Notes: generated by a model not told the origin, from the letters alone. Shown: positions 8,798 through 19,278, counted from the first letter of the stretch. The stretch: 38,076 nt of DNA from Methanobacteriota archaeon (GCA_012518185.1 JAAYTA010000047.1:1-38076), one strand, 5' to 3'. A program made the numbers and translations.

Positions 8798-9235
8798 CTA
8801 AATATCTCCAATGATCTGTATTATCAATTTTCTATCCCTTCCACTTGGATCAAGCTCCATCAGAACGGGCTGCTGCCAGGTTCCGAGATCAAGCTCACCG
8901 TCTGAGAATGGGATGACTAATGATGGACTTAGGAATGATGCGCGTATATGAGAATGACCATTACCATCTCTCCAACGGAGATGATGCTCGTATTCAATGT
9001 CGTCTGGCATTAACCTCTGCAAAGTCTCTCGCATATCTTTCTGAAGTCCTAATTCATATTCTATAGTGAACAATGCGCAAGTAGAATGGGGAACGAATGC
9101 ACATAGGAATCCTTCTCCAAGACCTGAATTTTGGAGTACTTTCGCAAGCAAAGCAGATAGATCTATAATATCTCCTTCTGCTTCTGTCCTAATGTTTACT
9201 ATTTCTCTATATTTCCCCATACTTAAATCAAACAT
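8798..9235 (-). CDS. YjbQ/UPF0047 family protein (secondary thiamine-phosphate synthase-like)
   Basis: VPHSTCALFTIEYE, WRDGNGHSHIRASFLSPS, LGTWQQPVLMELDPSGRDRKLIIQIIGD signature. Confidence 0.92.
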   Translation of the reverse strand: MFDLSMGKYREIVNIRTEAEGDIIDLSALLAKVLQNSGLGEGFLCAFVPHSTCALFTIEYELGLQKDMRETLQRLMPDDIEYEHHLRWRDGNGHSHIRASFLSPSLVIPFSDGELDLGTWQQPVLMELDPSGRDRKLIIQIIGDI

Positions 9236-9367
9236 CGCTACAAAGGGACAAGTATAAGTAGATAATGGAGATGCATAATTATAATAATTAGTTAAATATA
9301 TAATTAATTTCCTTCTAAACTATAAAGATTTCATAGTAATCTAGATTATGGGAAAGGATTATTAAAC

Positions 9368-9748
9368 GTGATAAGAGTCACTATTCCAGTGTTTGAAAAT
9401 ATTGCTATACCCTATTATCGTTGGTCGAGAACTCAGTCTGATAAAGTATGGTTAGGATCGAATTTCCGAGTCAAACTTCTCAAGATGGGCATTGATAAAG
9501 CAGGAAGTATAAACAAACTGGGAAGAGTTATGGGATACAAATCTCGTGTACATCCCGGATGGAGCGTACGGCAGATGCTGATCGGCAAACAACCATTTCC
9601 CAAAGATCGCTTGAAAATGCTCGCTGAATTCCTAGATTATCCAATTGAGGAAATAATGAATCATCAAATTTCCCCTTCTCTGATAACGATGGAGAATACA
9701 CGTAAAGCTCTTGAAACTAATGATATGTTATCTTTTATGCCTAGATGA
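9368..9748 (+). CDS. Uncharacterised 126-aa protein, possible helix-turn-helix domain
   Basis: MIRVTIPVFENIAIPYYRWSRTQSDKVWLGSNFRVKLLKMGIDKAGSINKLGRVMGYKS...WSVRQMLIGKQPFPKDRLKMLAEFL; XRE-like helical pattern. Confidence 0.6.
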   Translation: MIRVTIPVFENIAIPYYRWSRTQSDKVWLGSNFRVKLLKMGIDKAGSINKLGRVMGYKSRVHPGWSVRQMLIGKQPFPKDRLKMLAEFLDYPIEEIMNHQISPSLITMENTRKALETNDMLSFMPR

Positions 9749-9854
9749 TCTGCAACTTATCTGGACATGACAATATATTGATAAATAATTTATAGGATAT
9801 AGGCTATAATCCTAGTATGTCAGACAACCGTCTGACTACGGATGGGATCTACAC

Positions 9855-10748
9855 TTGAGAAAACGCTCACGCATACGTGATAAGGCGACGAGCTCGCTAG
9901 TTCGCAACGGCGTATATCATTTAGCTGACACGTATGATGATGTGGAGGCTAAGAAATTTGATGGCCCAGTAGTGTACAGTTTTTGGAGCGCTGTAAAATA
10001 TACTCTAGGTCTCTCCCTACTGTTGTGGTGGCTCCCCGTATTTGGTCAGATGATTGCAGGATATGTAGGTGGAAGAAGAGCCGGCTCTCCCTGGAAGGGA
10101 ATGGTCGCCGCTCTTATTCCTGTAGCACTCTTCTTCCTAATTAGTGAGCTAGTCATAATAGGCATAATCCCTACAATATGGTTTGGCTTTGATATATCTC
10201 CATCATCTGTAATAGCGCTCATAGGAACAATCTTGCCAGTCATACAGCCATATCTCGAATTTGTAAATATGTACTTAACTTCCTTTTTCTCCTCTCTCCA
10301 GACCGCTACAGAGTTAGGGTTTGATAGTTATATCATAACTGTAGCGTTTGCATACATTGGAGGAGTATTATCCCTACAAAATCGACGAGAGTTAGAACTG
10401 CTATCTAAGATGAGTCGTGGAAATAATACTACTGTTGTGCTAGAAGGTAATACATTCCAGACTGCACCTACTAGATCCAGAGGTACGGGGCGGAGCTTTT
10501 CAGAGCTAGATGCGGTTGGCGCCTCTAATGATAATGAAGTCTCTCCTCGCCCATTCCGCAAAGCAATATCCGATGATGAATTATTCAGTTCTCTAAACGA
10601 TGAGGAGAGAAGAGCTCTTAAGAACTGGGCACAGGATATGGTTTTCCAGCAGAGGCAGTTAGAGGATAAAGTGCGCCGAGCAGCTGAAGAGGATAGAATA
10701 TTACGTGCTCGAACTGTCAATGATAATCTTGATTGGGAGTTTATCTGA
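9855..10748 (+). CDS. Archaeal membrane protein with 3-4 predicted TM segments and a charged cytoplasmic C-terminus
   Basis: Hydrophobic segments (LGLSLLLWWLPVFGQMIAGYVGG, MVAALIPVALFFLISELVIIGIIP, IITVAFAYIGGVL) followed by a polar coiled-coil-like tail; TTG start. Confidence 0.65.
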   Translation: MRKRSRIRDKATSSLVRNGVYHLADTYDDVEAKKFDGPVVYSFWSAVKYTLGLSLLLWWLPVFGQMIAGYVGGRRAGSPWKGMVAALIPVALFFLISELVIIGIIPTIWFGFDISPSSVIALIGTILPVIQPYLEFVNMYLTSFFSSLQTATELGFDSYIITVAFAYIGGVLSLQNRRELELLSKMSRGNNTTVVLEGNTFQTAPTRSRGTGRSFSELDAVGASNDNEVSPRPFRKAISDDELFSSLNDEERRALKNWAQDMVFQQRQLEDKVRRAAEEDRILRARTVNDNLDWEFI

Positions 10749-10811
10749 ACTCTTAAATACGCTTTCAGAACTCTTTTTATACATGCATCATTTTCGTGAG
10801 CTGGTTCTAAA

Positions 10812-11147
10812 ATGTTCTGTCCCAAGTGCGGCAGCATAATGCGGCCAAAAGAAAAGGGCAAGACTGAGCTTGTGTGCAGCAAACCCGAATGCGCCTATGA
10901 AGAAAAGTTAGATAACTTAGCTGAGGGCGCAACCACTGTCATTAGAACGGGAATGACTAAAAAAGAGGTAGAAGACTGCCCTGTGGTTGGAAGCACAGAA
11001 AGTATCATGCCCACTACTGACGCAACATGTCCTAAGTGTTCACATCCGAAAGCATATTGGTATCTCAGGCAGACTCGTAAGTCAGATGAGCCAGAGACAA
11101 CATTCCTAACATGTTGTCAATGTGGACACAAGTGGCGAGCTTATTGA
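10812..11147 (+). CDS. tfs: Archaeal transcription elongation/cleavage factor TFS
   Basis: N-terminal MFCPKCGSIMRP zinc ribbon and C-terminal CPKCSHPKAYWYLRQTRKSDEPETTFLTCCQCGHKWR. Confidence 0.93.
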   Translation: MFCPKCGSIMRPKEKGKTELVCSKPECAYEEKLDNLAEGATTVIRTGMTKKEVEDCPVVGSTESIMPTTDATCPKCSHPKAYWYLRQTRKSDEPETTFLTCCQCGHKWRAY

Positions 11148-11228
11148 TCCAGTACATTGAATCAGTGTAAGTAATTTATATTATATACGACGCATTTACC
11201 GTATACTTGTTAGCTTTGGGGGAAATTA

Positions 11229-11966
11229 ATGTTTCATGCAAAGATAAAATCGGAGGTTCTCAAAGGTATAGTCGACGTAGTTTCTACGTTGGTAGATGAG
11301 GCCAAATTCAACATGAATGCTGATGGCTTCGATCTAAAGGCAGTAGATCCTGCACATGTAGCCATGATAGAAATGAACGTAGAAAAAGGAGCCTTCGAAG
11401 AATTTACCGCAGATGAGACCGAACTTGGAATCGATTTAGATAAAATCAAAGAAGTTCTCAGACTAGCGCGATCTGGTGATATAATCGAAATGAAGCAGGA
11501 TGAGGAGAAGAATCGACTGGTTCTAAACGTGGGAAATATCACAAGGCGTATGAATCTAGTTGATATCACTGGCATGAGTGATCCAAGGGTCCCAAATTTA
11601 TCTCTCCCCGCCATGGTTGAGGTGACCTCCGATGAACTTCAAAAAGGCATACGTGCCGCTGAGTCAGTAAGTGATCATATAGCTCTAACTGCTACTCCTG
11701 AAGATTTTGAAATGTATTCCGAGGGAGATACTGACTCAGCAACTCTTCGATTACCTAAAGAACTTCTCTTATCTCTAGAATGTGAGGAACAAGTAAAGAG
11801 TCTATTTCCATTAGACTATTTCTCGAATATGGTTCGCTCAATTCCTGCTGGCTCAGCCGTCTCCATAAATCTAGGAAGCGATTATCCAGTAAAACTTGAG
11901 TTTGAAATAGCTGATAAGAAAGGTTCTGTCAGATATCTACTAGCTCCAAGAATCGAGAGCGATTAA
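11229..11966 (+). CDS. pcn: DNA polymerase sliding clamp (PCNA)
   Basis: FHAKIKSEVLKGIVDVVSTLVDEAKFNMNADGFDLKAVDPAHVAMIE... and C-terminal YLLAPRIESD. Confidence 0.95.
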   Translation: MFHAKIKSEVLKGIVDVVSTLVDEAKFNMNADGFDLKAVDPAHVAMIEMNVEKGAFEEFTADETELGIDLDKIKEVLRLARSGDIIEMKQDEEKNRLVLNVGNITRRMNLVDITGMSDPRVPNLSLPAMVEVTSDELQKGIRAAESVSDHIALTATPEDFEMYSEGDTDSATLRLPKELLLSLECEEQVKSLFPLDYFSNMVRSIPAGSAVSINLGSDYPVKLEFEIADKKGSVRYLLAPRIESD

Positions 11967-12024
11967 AAAAACTCTTTCTAGACAAACATCTTACCTTTTT
12001 TAAATAATTACTCATATTTGTCCG

Positions 12025-12046
12025 AAACAGCTAATAAACAGCTAAT
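12025..12046. repeat. 11-bp perfect tandem repeat AAACAGCTAAT x2 upstream of the transketolase genes
   Basis: Direct reading: AAACAGCTAAT at 12025-12035 and 12036-12046. Confidence 0.7.
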
Positions 12047-12229
12047 GTTATTTTTAGCATTTTGATATTAAATCTAGCATATTTAGCTTAATCATGCATT
12101 ATCATCATCAGGGTAATTTTTGATTAACAATACGCTGTGAAAATTATTTTATTAACTTAAGTCGGGAAAGTTTTTTAATGGTACTTTGATTATTGACCGA
12201 ACCCCCCCACCCTTCCCGAGGTGCTAAGT

Positions 12230-13066
12230 TTGACTCTATATGATGATAAAACCATTCAGTTGTTGGAATCTAAAGCAAATCTAATCCGCCGGCATGTAAT
12301 TAAAATGACATTTGCAGCTCAATCTGGACATCCAGGTGGATCATTATCCTATGCAGATATACTCTCTGCTCTATATTTTCAAGTCATGGATCATCGGCCA
12401 GAAGATCCATTATGGGAGGATCGTGACCGCCTAGTGTTGTCTAAGGGTCATGCAGCACCTGCATATTATGCTGCTCTAGCTGAGTCTGGCTACATACCCA
12501 TGGATGATTTAATAAATCTACGCAAGCTGGGCTCTCATCTCCAAGGGCATCCCTGTCGACAGAAAACTCCTGGAGTGGAAATGTCCACTGGATCTCTAGG
12601 TCAGGGCCTTAGTGTTGCCAATGGAATGGCATTGGCTGCCAAGTTAGATCGCAGGCCTAGCCGTATATTTTGCTTATGCGGCGATGGCGAGATGGGAGAG
12701 GGACAGAATTGGGAGGCTGCAATGCTGGGATCACATTATAAGCTAGACAATGTAACCGCTTTTATCGATCGCAATATGATGCAGATCGATGGGCCTACTG
12801 AAAACGTCATGTCGCTGGAACCCTTGGCAGACAAGTGGCGAGCATTTGGATGGAATGTGTTAGAAATAAATGGGCATGATATGCGCCAAATTTTAGATGC
12901 ATGTGATAAGACATCTAAGGTTAAGGGCAAGCCCAGTATGATTATAGCGCACACTGTGAAGGGCAAGGGCGTTTCCTTTATGGAGGGAGCAGTAGCATTC
13001 CATGGGAAGGCACCCAATCCAGATGAATATAGAGTTGCTCTCAAAGAGCTGGGGGAATCCATATGA
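12230..13066 (+). CDS. Transketolase N-terminal subunit
   Basis: TPP-binding GHPGGSLSYADIL, GSLGQGLSVANGMA, GDGEMGEGQNWEA; TTG 12230 preceded by GAGGTG (the track uses GTG 12221). Confidence 0.92.
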   Translation: MTLYDDKTIQLLESKANLIRRHVIKMTFAAQSGHPGGSLSYADILSALYFQVMDHRPEDPLWEDRDRLVLSKGHAAPAYYAALAESGYIPMDDLINLRKLGSHLQGHPCRQKTPGVEMSTGSLGQGLSVANGMALAAKLDRRPSRIFCLCGDGEMGEGQNWEAAMLGSHYKLDNVTAFIDRNMMQIDGPTENVMSLEPLADKWRAFGWNVLEINGHDMRQILDACDKTSKVKGKPSMIIAHTVKGKGVSFMEGAVAFHGKAPNPDEYRVALKELGESI

Positions 13067-14007
13067 AATGGATATATACTAGCCAGCGAAAAGAGTATGC
13101 TAATGCATTAATTGAGTTGGGAAAAACTCGCACTGATGTAGTAGTGTTAGATGCTGATCTTTCATCTAGCACTAGAACTGCAGAATTTGCTAAGAACTTT
13201 CCAGAAAGATTTTTTAACTGTGGCATTGCGGAACAGAATATGATGGGCACTGCAGCTGGATTGGCAGCAAGTGGTAAGGTAGTGTTTGCATCTACATTCG
13301 CAGTGTTCGCGACTGGTCGTTGCTGGGATCAGATTAGGCAGTCTATTGCATATCCCAATCTGGATGTCAAGATTGTAGCAACCCATGCAGGCATTACTGT
13401 CGGTGGTGACGGCGCCTCTCATCAGGCCCTTGAGGATATTGGATTAATGAGATCTTTACCCAATATGACGGTTATAGTGCCGGCAGATGGCATAGAGGCA
13501 TATAAGGCTGTTAATGCCGTAGTGAATCACAATGGTCCCTGTTATGTCCGCCTTGGAAGAGCAGATGTTCCCATGCTCACCTCTGTAGATGCGAAATTTG
13601 AAATCGGAAAGGCTACTGTGCTTCGTGAAGGCGATGATATAACTTTAGTAGGCTGTGGTCAGATGGTTGCAGCCTGCATGGATGCAGCTGAGGAATTGCA
13701 TAAAAGAGGAGTGGAGGCGGAAGTCATCAACATGTCTACTATCAAACCATTTGACGAAGATACCCTCTTACACTCAGTAAAGAAGACTAGTGCAGTGGTG
13801 ACTGCTGAAGAACATAGCGTTACTACGGGATTAGGAAGTGCGGTAGCTGCCGTTTTAGGGGAGAAACTCCCATCGCCCATGAAAATGATAGGTACGCCTG
13901 ATTGCTTTGGCGAATCGGGAGAGAGTGAGGAACTCATGCGTCGCTATGGTCTAACTTCTGAGAGAGTGGCTTTGGCTGCCGAAGAAGTAATTCGGAGGAA
14001 GAAATAA
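13063..14007 (+). CDS. Transketolase C-terminal subunit
   Basis: [60 protein letters not shown]; 4 bp overlap with the N-terminal subunit. Confidence 0.93.
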   Translation: MKWIYTSQRKEYANALIELGKTRTDVVVLDADLSSSTRTAEFAKNFPERFFNCGIAEQNMMGTAAGLAASGKVVFASTFAVFATGRCWDQIRQSIAYPNLDVKIVATHAGITVGGDGASHQALEDIGLMRSLPNMTVIVPADGIEAYKAVNAVVNHNGPCYVRLGRADVPMLTSVDAKFEIGKATVLREGDDITLVGCGQMVAACMDAAEELHKRGVEAEVINMSTIKPFDEDTLLHSVKKTSAVVTAEEHSVTTGLGSAVAAVLGEKLPSPMKMIGTPDCFGESGESEELMRRYGLTSERVALAAEEVIRRKK

Positions 14008-14657
14008 TGAAAATATTCATAGATACTGCCAATTTAGAGAAAATTCGTGAGGTAAATAGCTGGGGAATCCTTGATGGTGTCACTACCAACCCTAGTTTAG
14101 TAGCTAAAGAGGGTATGGATTTCGAAACTTTAGTGGGAGAAATATGTAATCTTGTGAACGGTCCTATAAGTGCTGAAGTTATGAGTGAGACTGCAAATGA
14201 AATGGTAGATGAAGCACGAAAATTGGTTTCCATACATGAAAATGTAGTAATCAAAGTCCCTATGACTGAAGAAGGACTCAAGGCTACTAAGACATTGGCC
14301 GATGAAGGCATTCAAGTAAACATGACGTTGATCTTCTCAGCTGCACAAGCATTACTAGCATGCAAGGCAGGTGCCCGATACATATCCCCATTTGTAGGTA
14401 GATTTGACGACGTGGGTGAGGATGGAATGAGGCTAGTTTCAGAGATCATGGATATTCTAGATTCATACGATTATAATACTGAAGTAATCGTTGCATCGAT
14501 CAGACATCCAATACATGTAACCCATGCTGCTAGAATGGGCGCCCATATCGCTACCATTCCATATGATGTTCTGAAGAAGATGTTCAAGCATCCTCTCACA
14601 GACATTGGTATCAAGAGATTCCAGGATGACTGGGCTAAAATGTCTAAGAAGCAATAG
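14007..14657 (+). CDS. Transaldolase (TalC/Fsa-type)
   Basis: [50 protein letters not shown]. Confidence 0.95.
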   Translation: MKIFIDTANLEKIREVNSWGILDGVTTNPSLVAKEGMDFETLVGEICNLVNGPISAEVMSETANEMVDEARKLVSIHENVVIKVPMTEEGLKATKTLADEGIQVNMTLIFSAAQALLACKAGARYISPFVGRFDDVGEDGMRLVSEIMDILDSYDYNTEVIVASIRHPIHVTHAARMGAHIATIPYDVLKKMFKHPLTDIGIKRFQDDWAKMSKKQ

Positions 14658-14752
14658 AAACAATTTCCTCTCACTTTTCTTTTATTTATCTATACAAATT
14701 GTTAGATTGGAGCGAAAGATATATTGCTACGTGATCGATTTTTCGAGCCATT

Positions 14753-16042
14753 ATGGATCCTGTTAGAAATGCGGCGCAACTTGCACGCAATGCTTCCTAT
14801 AGTTTACCTAGTGTAAACTTAGAGACAAGGAATAAAGCCCTTCTCAGAATTGCTGAAGCACTACGTACTAATGCAGAAGAGATAGTCAGTGCTAATCGGA
14901 AAGATCTTGAGGCTGCAAGGGCAGCAGATATTTCTCAAGTATTGATCAAGCGTCTGAGATATGATAAGGATAAGATAGACGAATCTGCCCGCTCTATCAT
15001 GTCTCTAATTGAACAGGAAGACGTAGTGGGTAAACTATTATCACGAACCGAGCTCGACAATGGACTTGTGTTAGATAAGGTATCCAGTCCCCTTGGTGTC
15101 ATTGGCGTAGTTTTCGAATCTCGCCCTGATGCACTGGTTCAGATATCCTGCCTATGTCTCAGATCAGGAAATGCAGTATTATTGAAAGGCGGGACTGAGG
15201 CTAAGGAGACTAATGAGATACTTGCCCATATAATATCTGAAGCCGCATCATTTGTCGATGAACGTTTCCAGAATGCAGTTCAGCTACTATCTACGAGAGA
15301 ACAATTCCAAGAACTGCTTAAGCATGATGATTTGATCGATCTCATTATACCTCGTGGTTCTAATGAACTAGTCCGTATTATTCAATCTTCAACTCGTATC
15401 CCCGTCCTTGGGCATGCAGCAGGCGTGTGTCATACGTATGTAGATTCAGAAACTGATCTAAATATGGCAGTAAGGGTATGTTATGATGCAAAAGTCCAGT
15501 ACCCAGCTGTATGTAATGCAATGGAGACACTACTTGTCCATAAAGATGTAGCTGGAGAATTTCTACCTACAATGGCGGAAAAATTCGCAGAAGCTGGTGT
15601 AACTCTCAAAGGAGATGAAGAAGTAAGGCGCATTATAGATGTCGAAGAAGCTACTGATGATGATTGGTCTGCTGAGTATGGAGACATGATACTCAGCATA
15701 CGAATAGTCCGATCAATCGATGAAGCAATCGACCACATAAATCACTACTCATCGCAGCATACTGACGCAATTGTTACTACTAATCCTAACACAGCTAGAA
15801 GATTCCTTGATTTAGTCGATTCCTCCTCAGTCATGTGGAACGCATCAACCCGATTCGCCGATGGATATCGGTATGGACTTGGCGCTGAAGTAGGTATATC
15901 TACCAACAAGACTCACGCCCGCGGTCCCGTTGGACTGGAAGGATTAGTGATTTACAAGTATATACTCACAGGGAAAGGGCACATAGTGGCTGAATATTCT
16001 GGCGAAAACGCTCGTAAATTCACTCATAGGCGGTTAGAATGA
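14753..16042 (+). CDS. proA: Glutamate-5-semialdehyde dehydrogenase (gamma-glutamyl phosphate reductase)
   Basis: PLGVIGVVFESRPDALVQISCLCLRSGNAVLLKGG; VMWNASTRFADGYRYGLGAEVGISTNKTHARGPVGLEGL. Confidence 0.97.
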   Translation: MDPVRNAAQLARNASYSLPSVNLETRNKALLRIAEALRTNAEEIVSANRKDLEAARAADISQVLIKRLRYDKDKIDESARSIMSLIEQEDVVGKLLSRTELDNGLVLDKVSSPLGVIGVVFESRPDALVQISCLCLRSGNAVLLKGGTEAKETNEILAHIISEAASFVDERFQNAVQLLSTREQFQELLKHDDLIDLIIPRGSNELVRIIQSSTRIPVLGHAAGVCHTYVDSETDLNMAVRVCYDAKVQYPAVCNAMETLLVHKDVAGEFLPTMAEKFAEAGVTLKGDEEVRRIIDVEEATDDDWSAEYGDMILSIRIVRSIDEAIDHINHYSSQHTDAIVTTNPNTARRFLDLVDSSSVMWNASTRFADGYRYGLGAEVGISTNKTHARGPVGLEGLVIYKYILTGKGHIVAEYSGENARKFTHRRLE

Positions 16043-17136
16043 GGGAACTGGATGCAGAGCGAATTGTAGTCAAGATTGGTACTAATACCATATGCCGTGC
16101 TGATGGAACAATAGATCAGAATTATCTGATAGATGTCGCTAGGCAGGTACGTGAGCTCCGGAATAGAGGTATACAAATTATAGTAGTGACTTCAGGCGCG
16201 ATCGGAACAGGATCTGCCGAATTAGGTCTTGATGGAAAGTATAAAGATATAGCAATGAAGCAGGCATGTGCTGCAGTAGGTCAAGCAATTCTCATGATGG
16301 CTTGGCGAGATGCATTCCGTCTTCATGGTCTGAGTGTGGGACAAGTTCTCTTAACATATGGAGCATTTTCCAATCGCGCCCGATATCTGGAATTAAGGAA
16401 ATCAATGGATGAACTATTTCGTCTAGGAGTGGTGCCAATAATCAATGAGAATGATGTGATCGCCACAGACGAGATTGACGAAATATTCGGAGATAATGAT
16501 AAACTATCCGCTCTTGTAGCCAGTAAGATGGATGCTGATTTATTAATCCTACTCACGGATGTTGATGGATTATATGATCGCAATCCTGACAATGATCCAG
16601 ATGCAAGATTGATCCCAACGATTGATGAAATAACGAAAGACATCGAACGAATAGCCGGCAATCGAAAAAATGAGCGATCTACTGGAGGTATGCGTACTAA
16701 AATCGATGCCGCTAGAATAGCAATGGAATCAGGATGTAATATGATAATTGCAAATGGTCATAAGCCAAATATTATCATCCGGATTGTTGAAGGCGAGGAG
16801 CTAGGTACATTATTCACTCCTCAAGTACGATACTCCAATCGTGAGAGATGGATCATATTTACACCTCCTAGAGGAAAGCTCAATATCGATGAAGGTGCCG
16901 AAAGTGCTATCCATAACGGGATGAGTCTTCTTCCATGCGGAGTATTATCTGTCGAAGGTAAGTTCAAAAAAGGAGATGTAGTTCGTATTAATGGTGTGGC
17001 AAAAGGAATTGTCAACTATTCTTCTCGCGAGATTTCGGAAATGGTGAAAATATGCCAGTTAGAGAGGAAGGAAGGGCGACATAAGGGCCATGATAGGGCA
17101 GTGATTGAGAGTTCTGACATTGTGATCCATCAATGA
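16039..17136 (+). CDS. proB: Glutamate 5-kinase with C-terminal PUA domain
   Basis: RIVVKIGTNTI, VTSGAIGTG, INENDVIATDEIDEIFGDNDKLSALVA; 365 aa with PUA; ATGA overlap with proA. Confidence 0.95.
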   Translation: MRELDAERIVVKIGTNTICRADGTIDQNYLIDVARQVRELRNRGIQIIVVTSGAIGTGSAELGLDGKYKDIAMKQACAAVGQAILMMAWRDAFRLHGLSVGQVLLTYGAFSNRARYLELRKSMDELFRLGVVPIINENDVIATDEIDEIFGDNDKLSALVASKMDADLLILLTDVDGLYDRNPDNDPDARLIPTIDEITKDIERIAGNRKNERSTGGMRTKIDAARIAMESGCNMIIANGHKPNIIIRIVEGEELGTLFTPQVRYSNRERWIIFTPPRGKLNIDEGAESAIHNGMSLLPCGVLSVEGKFKKGDVVRINGVAKGIVNYSSREISEMVKICQLERKEGRHKGHDRAVIESSDIVIHQ

Positions 17137-17247
17137 ATTAAATTTCAGAAGTCTTCCTCCATTGACTTCACTTATTATTTATCCAAATTCTTCCATATCT
17201 AATTAATCATCCTTGAATGTAAATATAGATGCTCTAATAACTATAAT

Positions 17248-18207
17248 ATGCGCACTCTCGCAGAAGTAGGGGAGAAGGCTGCAATAGATACAATCTTACG
17301 CCGCCTAGATAGCTCAGTAGTGGTCGGCCCAGGAGACGATGCAGCCGCTATTAGAGTGAGAAAAAAACTCATTGTGGCCTCAACAGACATAGTTTCTCGC
17401 GTATCTCATCTTCCTGAAGTTATGACGCCTAAAGATATTGGATGGTTTGTATCAGCCATTAATTTTTCAGATATAGCAGCTATGGGCGCCCGCCCCCTTG
17501 GAATATTACTCTCATTCTGCCTACCAGGGAATTATTTACTTAATGATCTGGAAAACATAATGGAGGGCGCTCAGGAGTGTGCCCTGTCCATAGGAACGGA
17601 AATTTTAGGGGGCGATACTAAGGAAGGTACAGATTTGGTCATAGCTGGCAGTGCTCTGGGAGAGGTCGATGAAGAAAATATATTACTCCGCCAAGGTGCT
17701 AAGCATGGAGATCTACTCGCTGTAACTGGTACAATAGGCTTAGCATCAGCAGGCTATGTGGCTGCTATGAATGGATATGATTCTCCAGAAGCAATCAATG
17801 CGCTTATACGACCTATCCCTCGAATTCGAGAAGGAATAGCATTATCTGCTTCAGGTGCAGTCACATCTGCTATAGATATTACTGACGGACTAGCTTATTC
17901 CATTCACGAATTATCTAATAAAAGTGGTGTCCACTTCAAGATCAACTGGGATGATATACCTATAAGGTCAGAAGTATCATCAATCGCCGTGGACATGAAG
18001 ACGAGTTTAGATGATATGGTATTGTACTATGGTGGTGACTATGAACTACTTTTCACCATTAGACCCCATATGGTAAATCGTCTTAGAACTGTCCTTAGAG
18101 ATAGATTCAGTATCATCGGTCAAGCAGAAGGCCATGAAAATGTTTTAATGCGAGGTGAAGAGGTATTACATTTGGAGTCTCGAGGATATGAACACTTCAA
18201 GAGATAG
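17248..18207 (+). CDS. thiL: Thiamine-monophosphate kinase
   Basis: GPGDDAAAI, STDIVSRVSHLPEVMTPKDIGWFVSAINFSDIAAMGARPLGILLS, GGDTKEG, DITDGLAYSIHEL. Confidence 0.95.
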   Translation: MRTLAEVGEKAAIDTILRRLDSSVVVGPGDDAAAIRVRKKLIVASTDIVSRVSHLPEVMTPKDIGWFVSAINFSDIAAMGARPLGILLSFCLPGNYLLNDLENIMEGAQECALSIGTEILGGDTKEGTDLVIAGSALGEVDEENILLRQGAKHGDLLAVTGTIGLASAGYVAAMNGYDSPEAINALIRPIPRIREGIALSASGAVTSAIDITDGLAYSIHELSNKSGVHFKINWDDIPIRSEVSSIAVDMKTSLDDMVLYYGGDYELLFTIRPHMVNRLRTVLRDRFSIIGQAEGHENVLMRGEEVLHLESRGYEHFKR

Positions 18208-19222
18208 GCACCCCAAGGAGGCCAAATTTTGGAGATCTGAGGAAAAGCGAGTCCGCTGCCAATTATGCCCTCATTCTTGCAGCATTACTCATCTCAATAG
18301 GGGAATATGCGGTGTTAGAGAAAATCGAGAAAATAAGCTATATAGTATGAATTATGGCAAAATATCTTCAGTCAATTCCGATCCAGTAGAGAAAAAGCCC
18401 CTCTTCCACTTCTATCCTGGTTCAGATGTATTCTCCATAGGTAGTATAGGATGTACATTTCGCTGCCTACATTGTCAAAACTTCACAATTTCAATGGCCA
18501 CACTGGATGAGCTCAGTGCGAGGGATGTGACTCCAGAAGAAGTATGCAATATGGCTATAGACAATCGCTGCCAGGGGATCGCGTTTACATACAATGAACC
18601 TACCATATGGCATGAATTCGCATATGATACTTGTAAACTAGCAAAAGAGCGGGGGCTATATACTGTATACGTATCTAATGGATTCATCCAGGAAGATCCC
18701 CTTCGAGAGATCTCAACGTATCTCGATGCTATGAATATAGACATAAAAAGCTTCACTCAATCGTTTTATGAAGATATCTGCAAGGCTTCAATCCAACCAG
18801 TTCTGGATGCTACTATCTTAGCTCACTCTTTAGGTATTCACATAGAACTTACGTATCTGATTATACCTGGTAAAAATGATAGTGAGGAAGAACTACGTAA
18901 TTTCACATCATGGTGTGCTGAGCTCGACGTCCGCATACCTATTCACTTCTCACGATTCCATCCAGACTATAGGATGGAAGATACTCCTCCCACTCCCATA
19001 AGCACTATGGAGATGGCTAAGCGCATTGGTAAAGAAGAAGGATTAAAATTCATATATTTAGGCAATGTGCGAGTTCCGCAAGGAGGGGATACCTATTGCC
19101 CTAATTGCAAAACATTACTGATTAAGAGAGACGGCTTTTCTACTACAGTTATGGAGCCTCGAAATGGACATTGTCCACAATGTGGAGAAGATCTCTACAT
19201 GGTATTATCTAGCAACGATTAG
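18188..19222 (+). CDS. amrS: AmmeMemoRadiSam-type radical SAM enzyme (AmrS-like)
   Basis: CQLCPHSCSITHLNRGICGVREN... IGCTFRCLHCQNFTIS, FTYNEPTIW; likely ATG 18188 inside the 3' end of thiL. Confidence 0.88.
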   Translation: MNTSRDRHPKEAKFWRSEEKRVRCQLCPHSCSITHLNRGICGVRENRENKLYSMNYGKISSVNSDPVEKKPLFHFYPGSDVFSIGSIGCTFRCLHCQNFTISMATLDELSARDVTPEEVCNMAIDNRCQGIAFTYNEPTIWHEFAYDTCKLAKERGLYTVYVSNGFIQEDPLREISTYLDAMNIDIKSFTQSFYEDICKASIQPVLDATILAHSLGIHIELTYLIIPGKNDSEEELRNFTSWCAELDVRIPIHFSRFHPDYRMEDTPPTPISTMEMAKRIGKEEGLKFIYLGNVRVPQGGDTYCPNCKTLLIKRDGFSTTVMEPRNGHCPQCGEDLYMVLSSND

Positions 19223-19278
19223 AATCTCTTGGACCATCTCCTAATAAGGTTAATATTAAAAATAATATTATGAATATC

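Noticed and set aside
10328-10882. 184-aa minus-strand ORF across the membrane-protein and TFS genes
   Set aside because: Ser/Leu/Arg-rich, low-plausibility protein antisense to two well-supported genes; shadow ORF.
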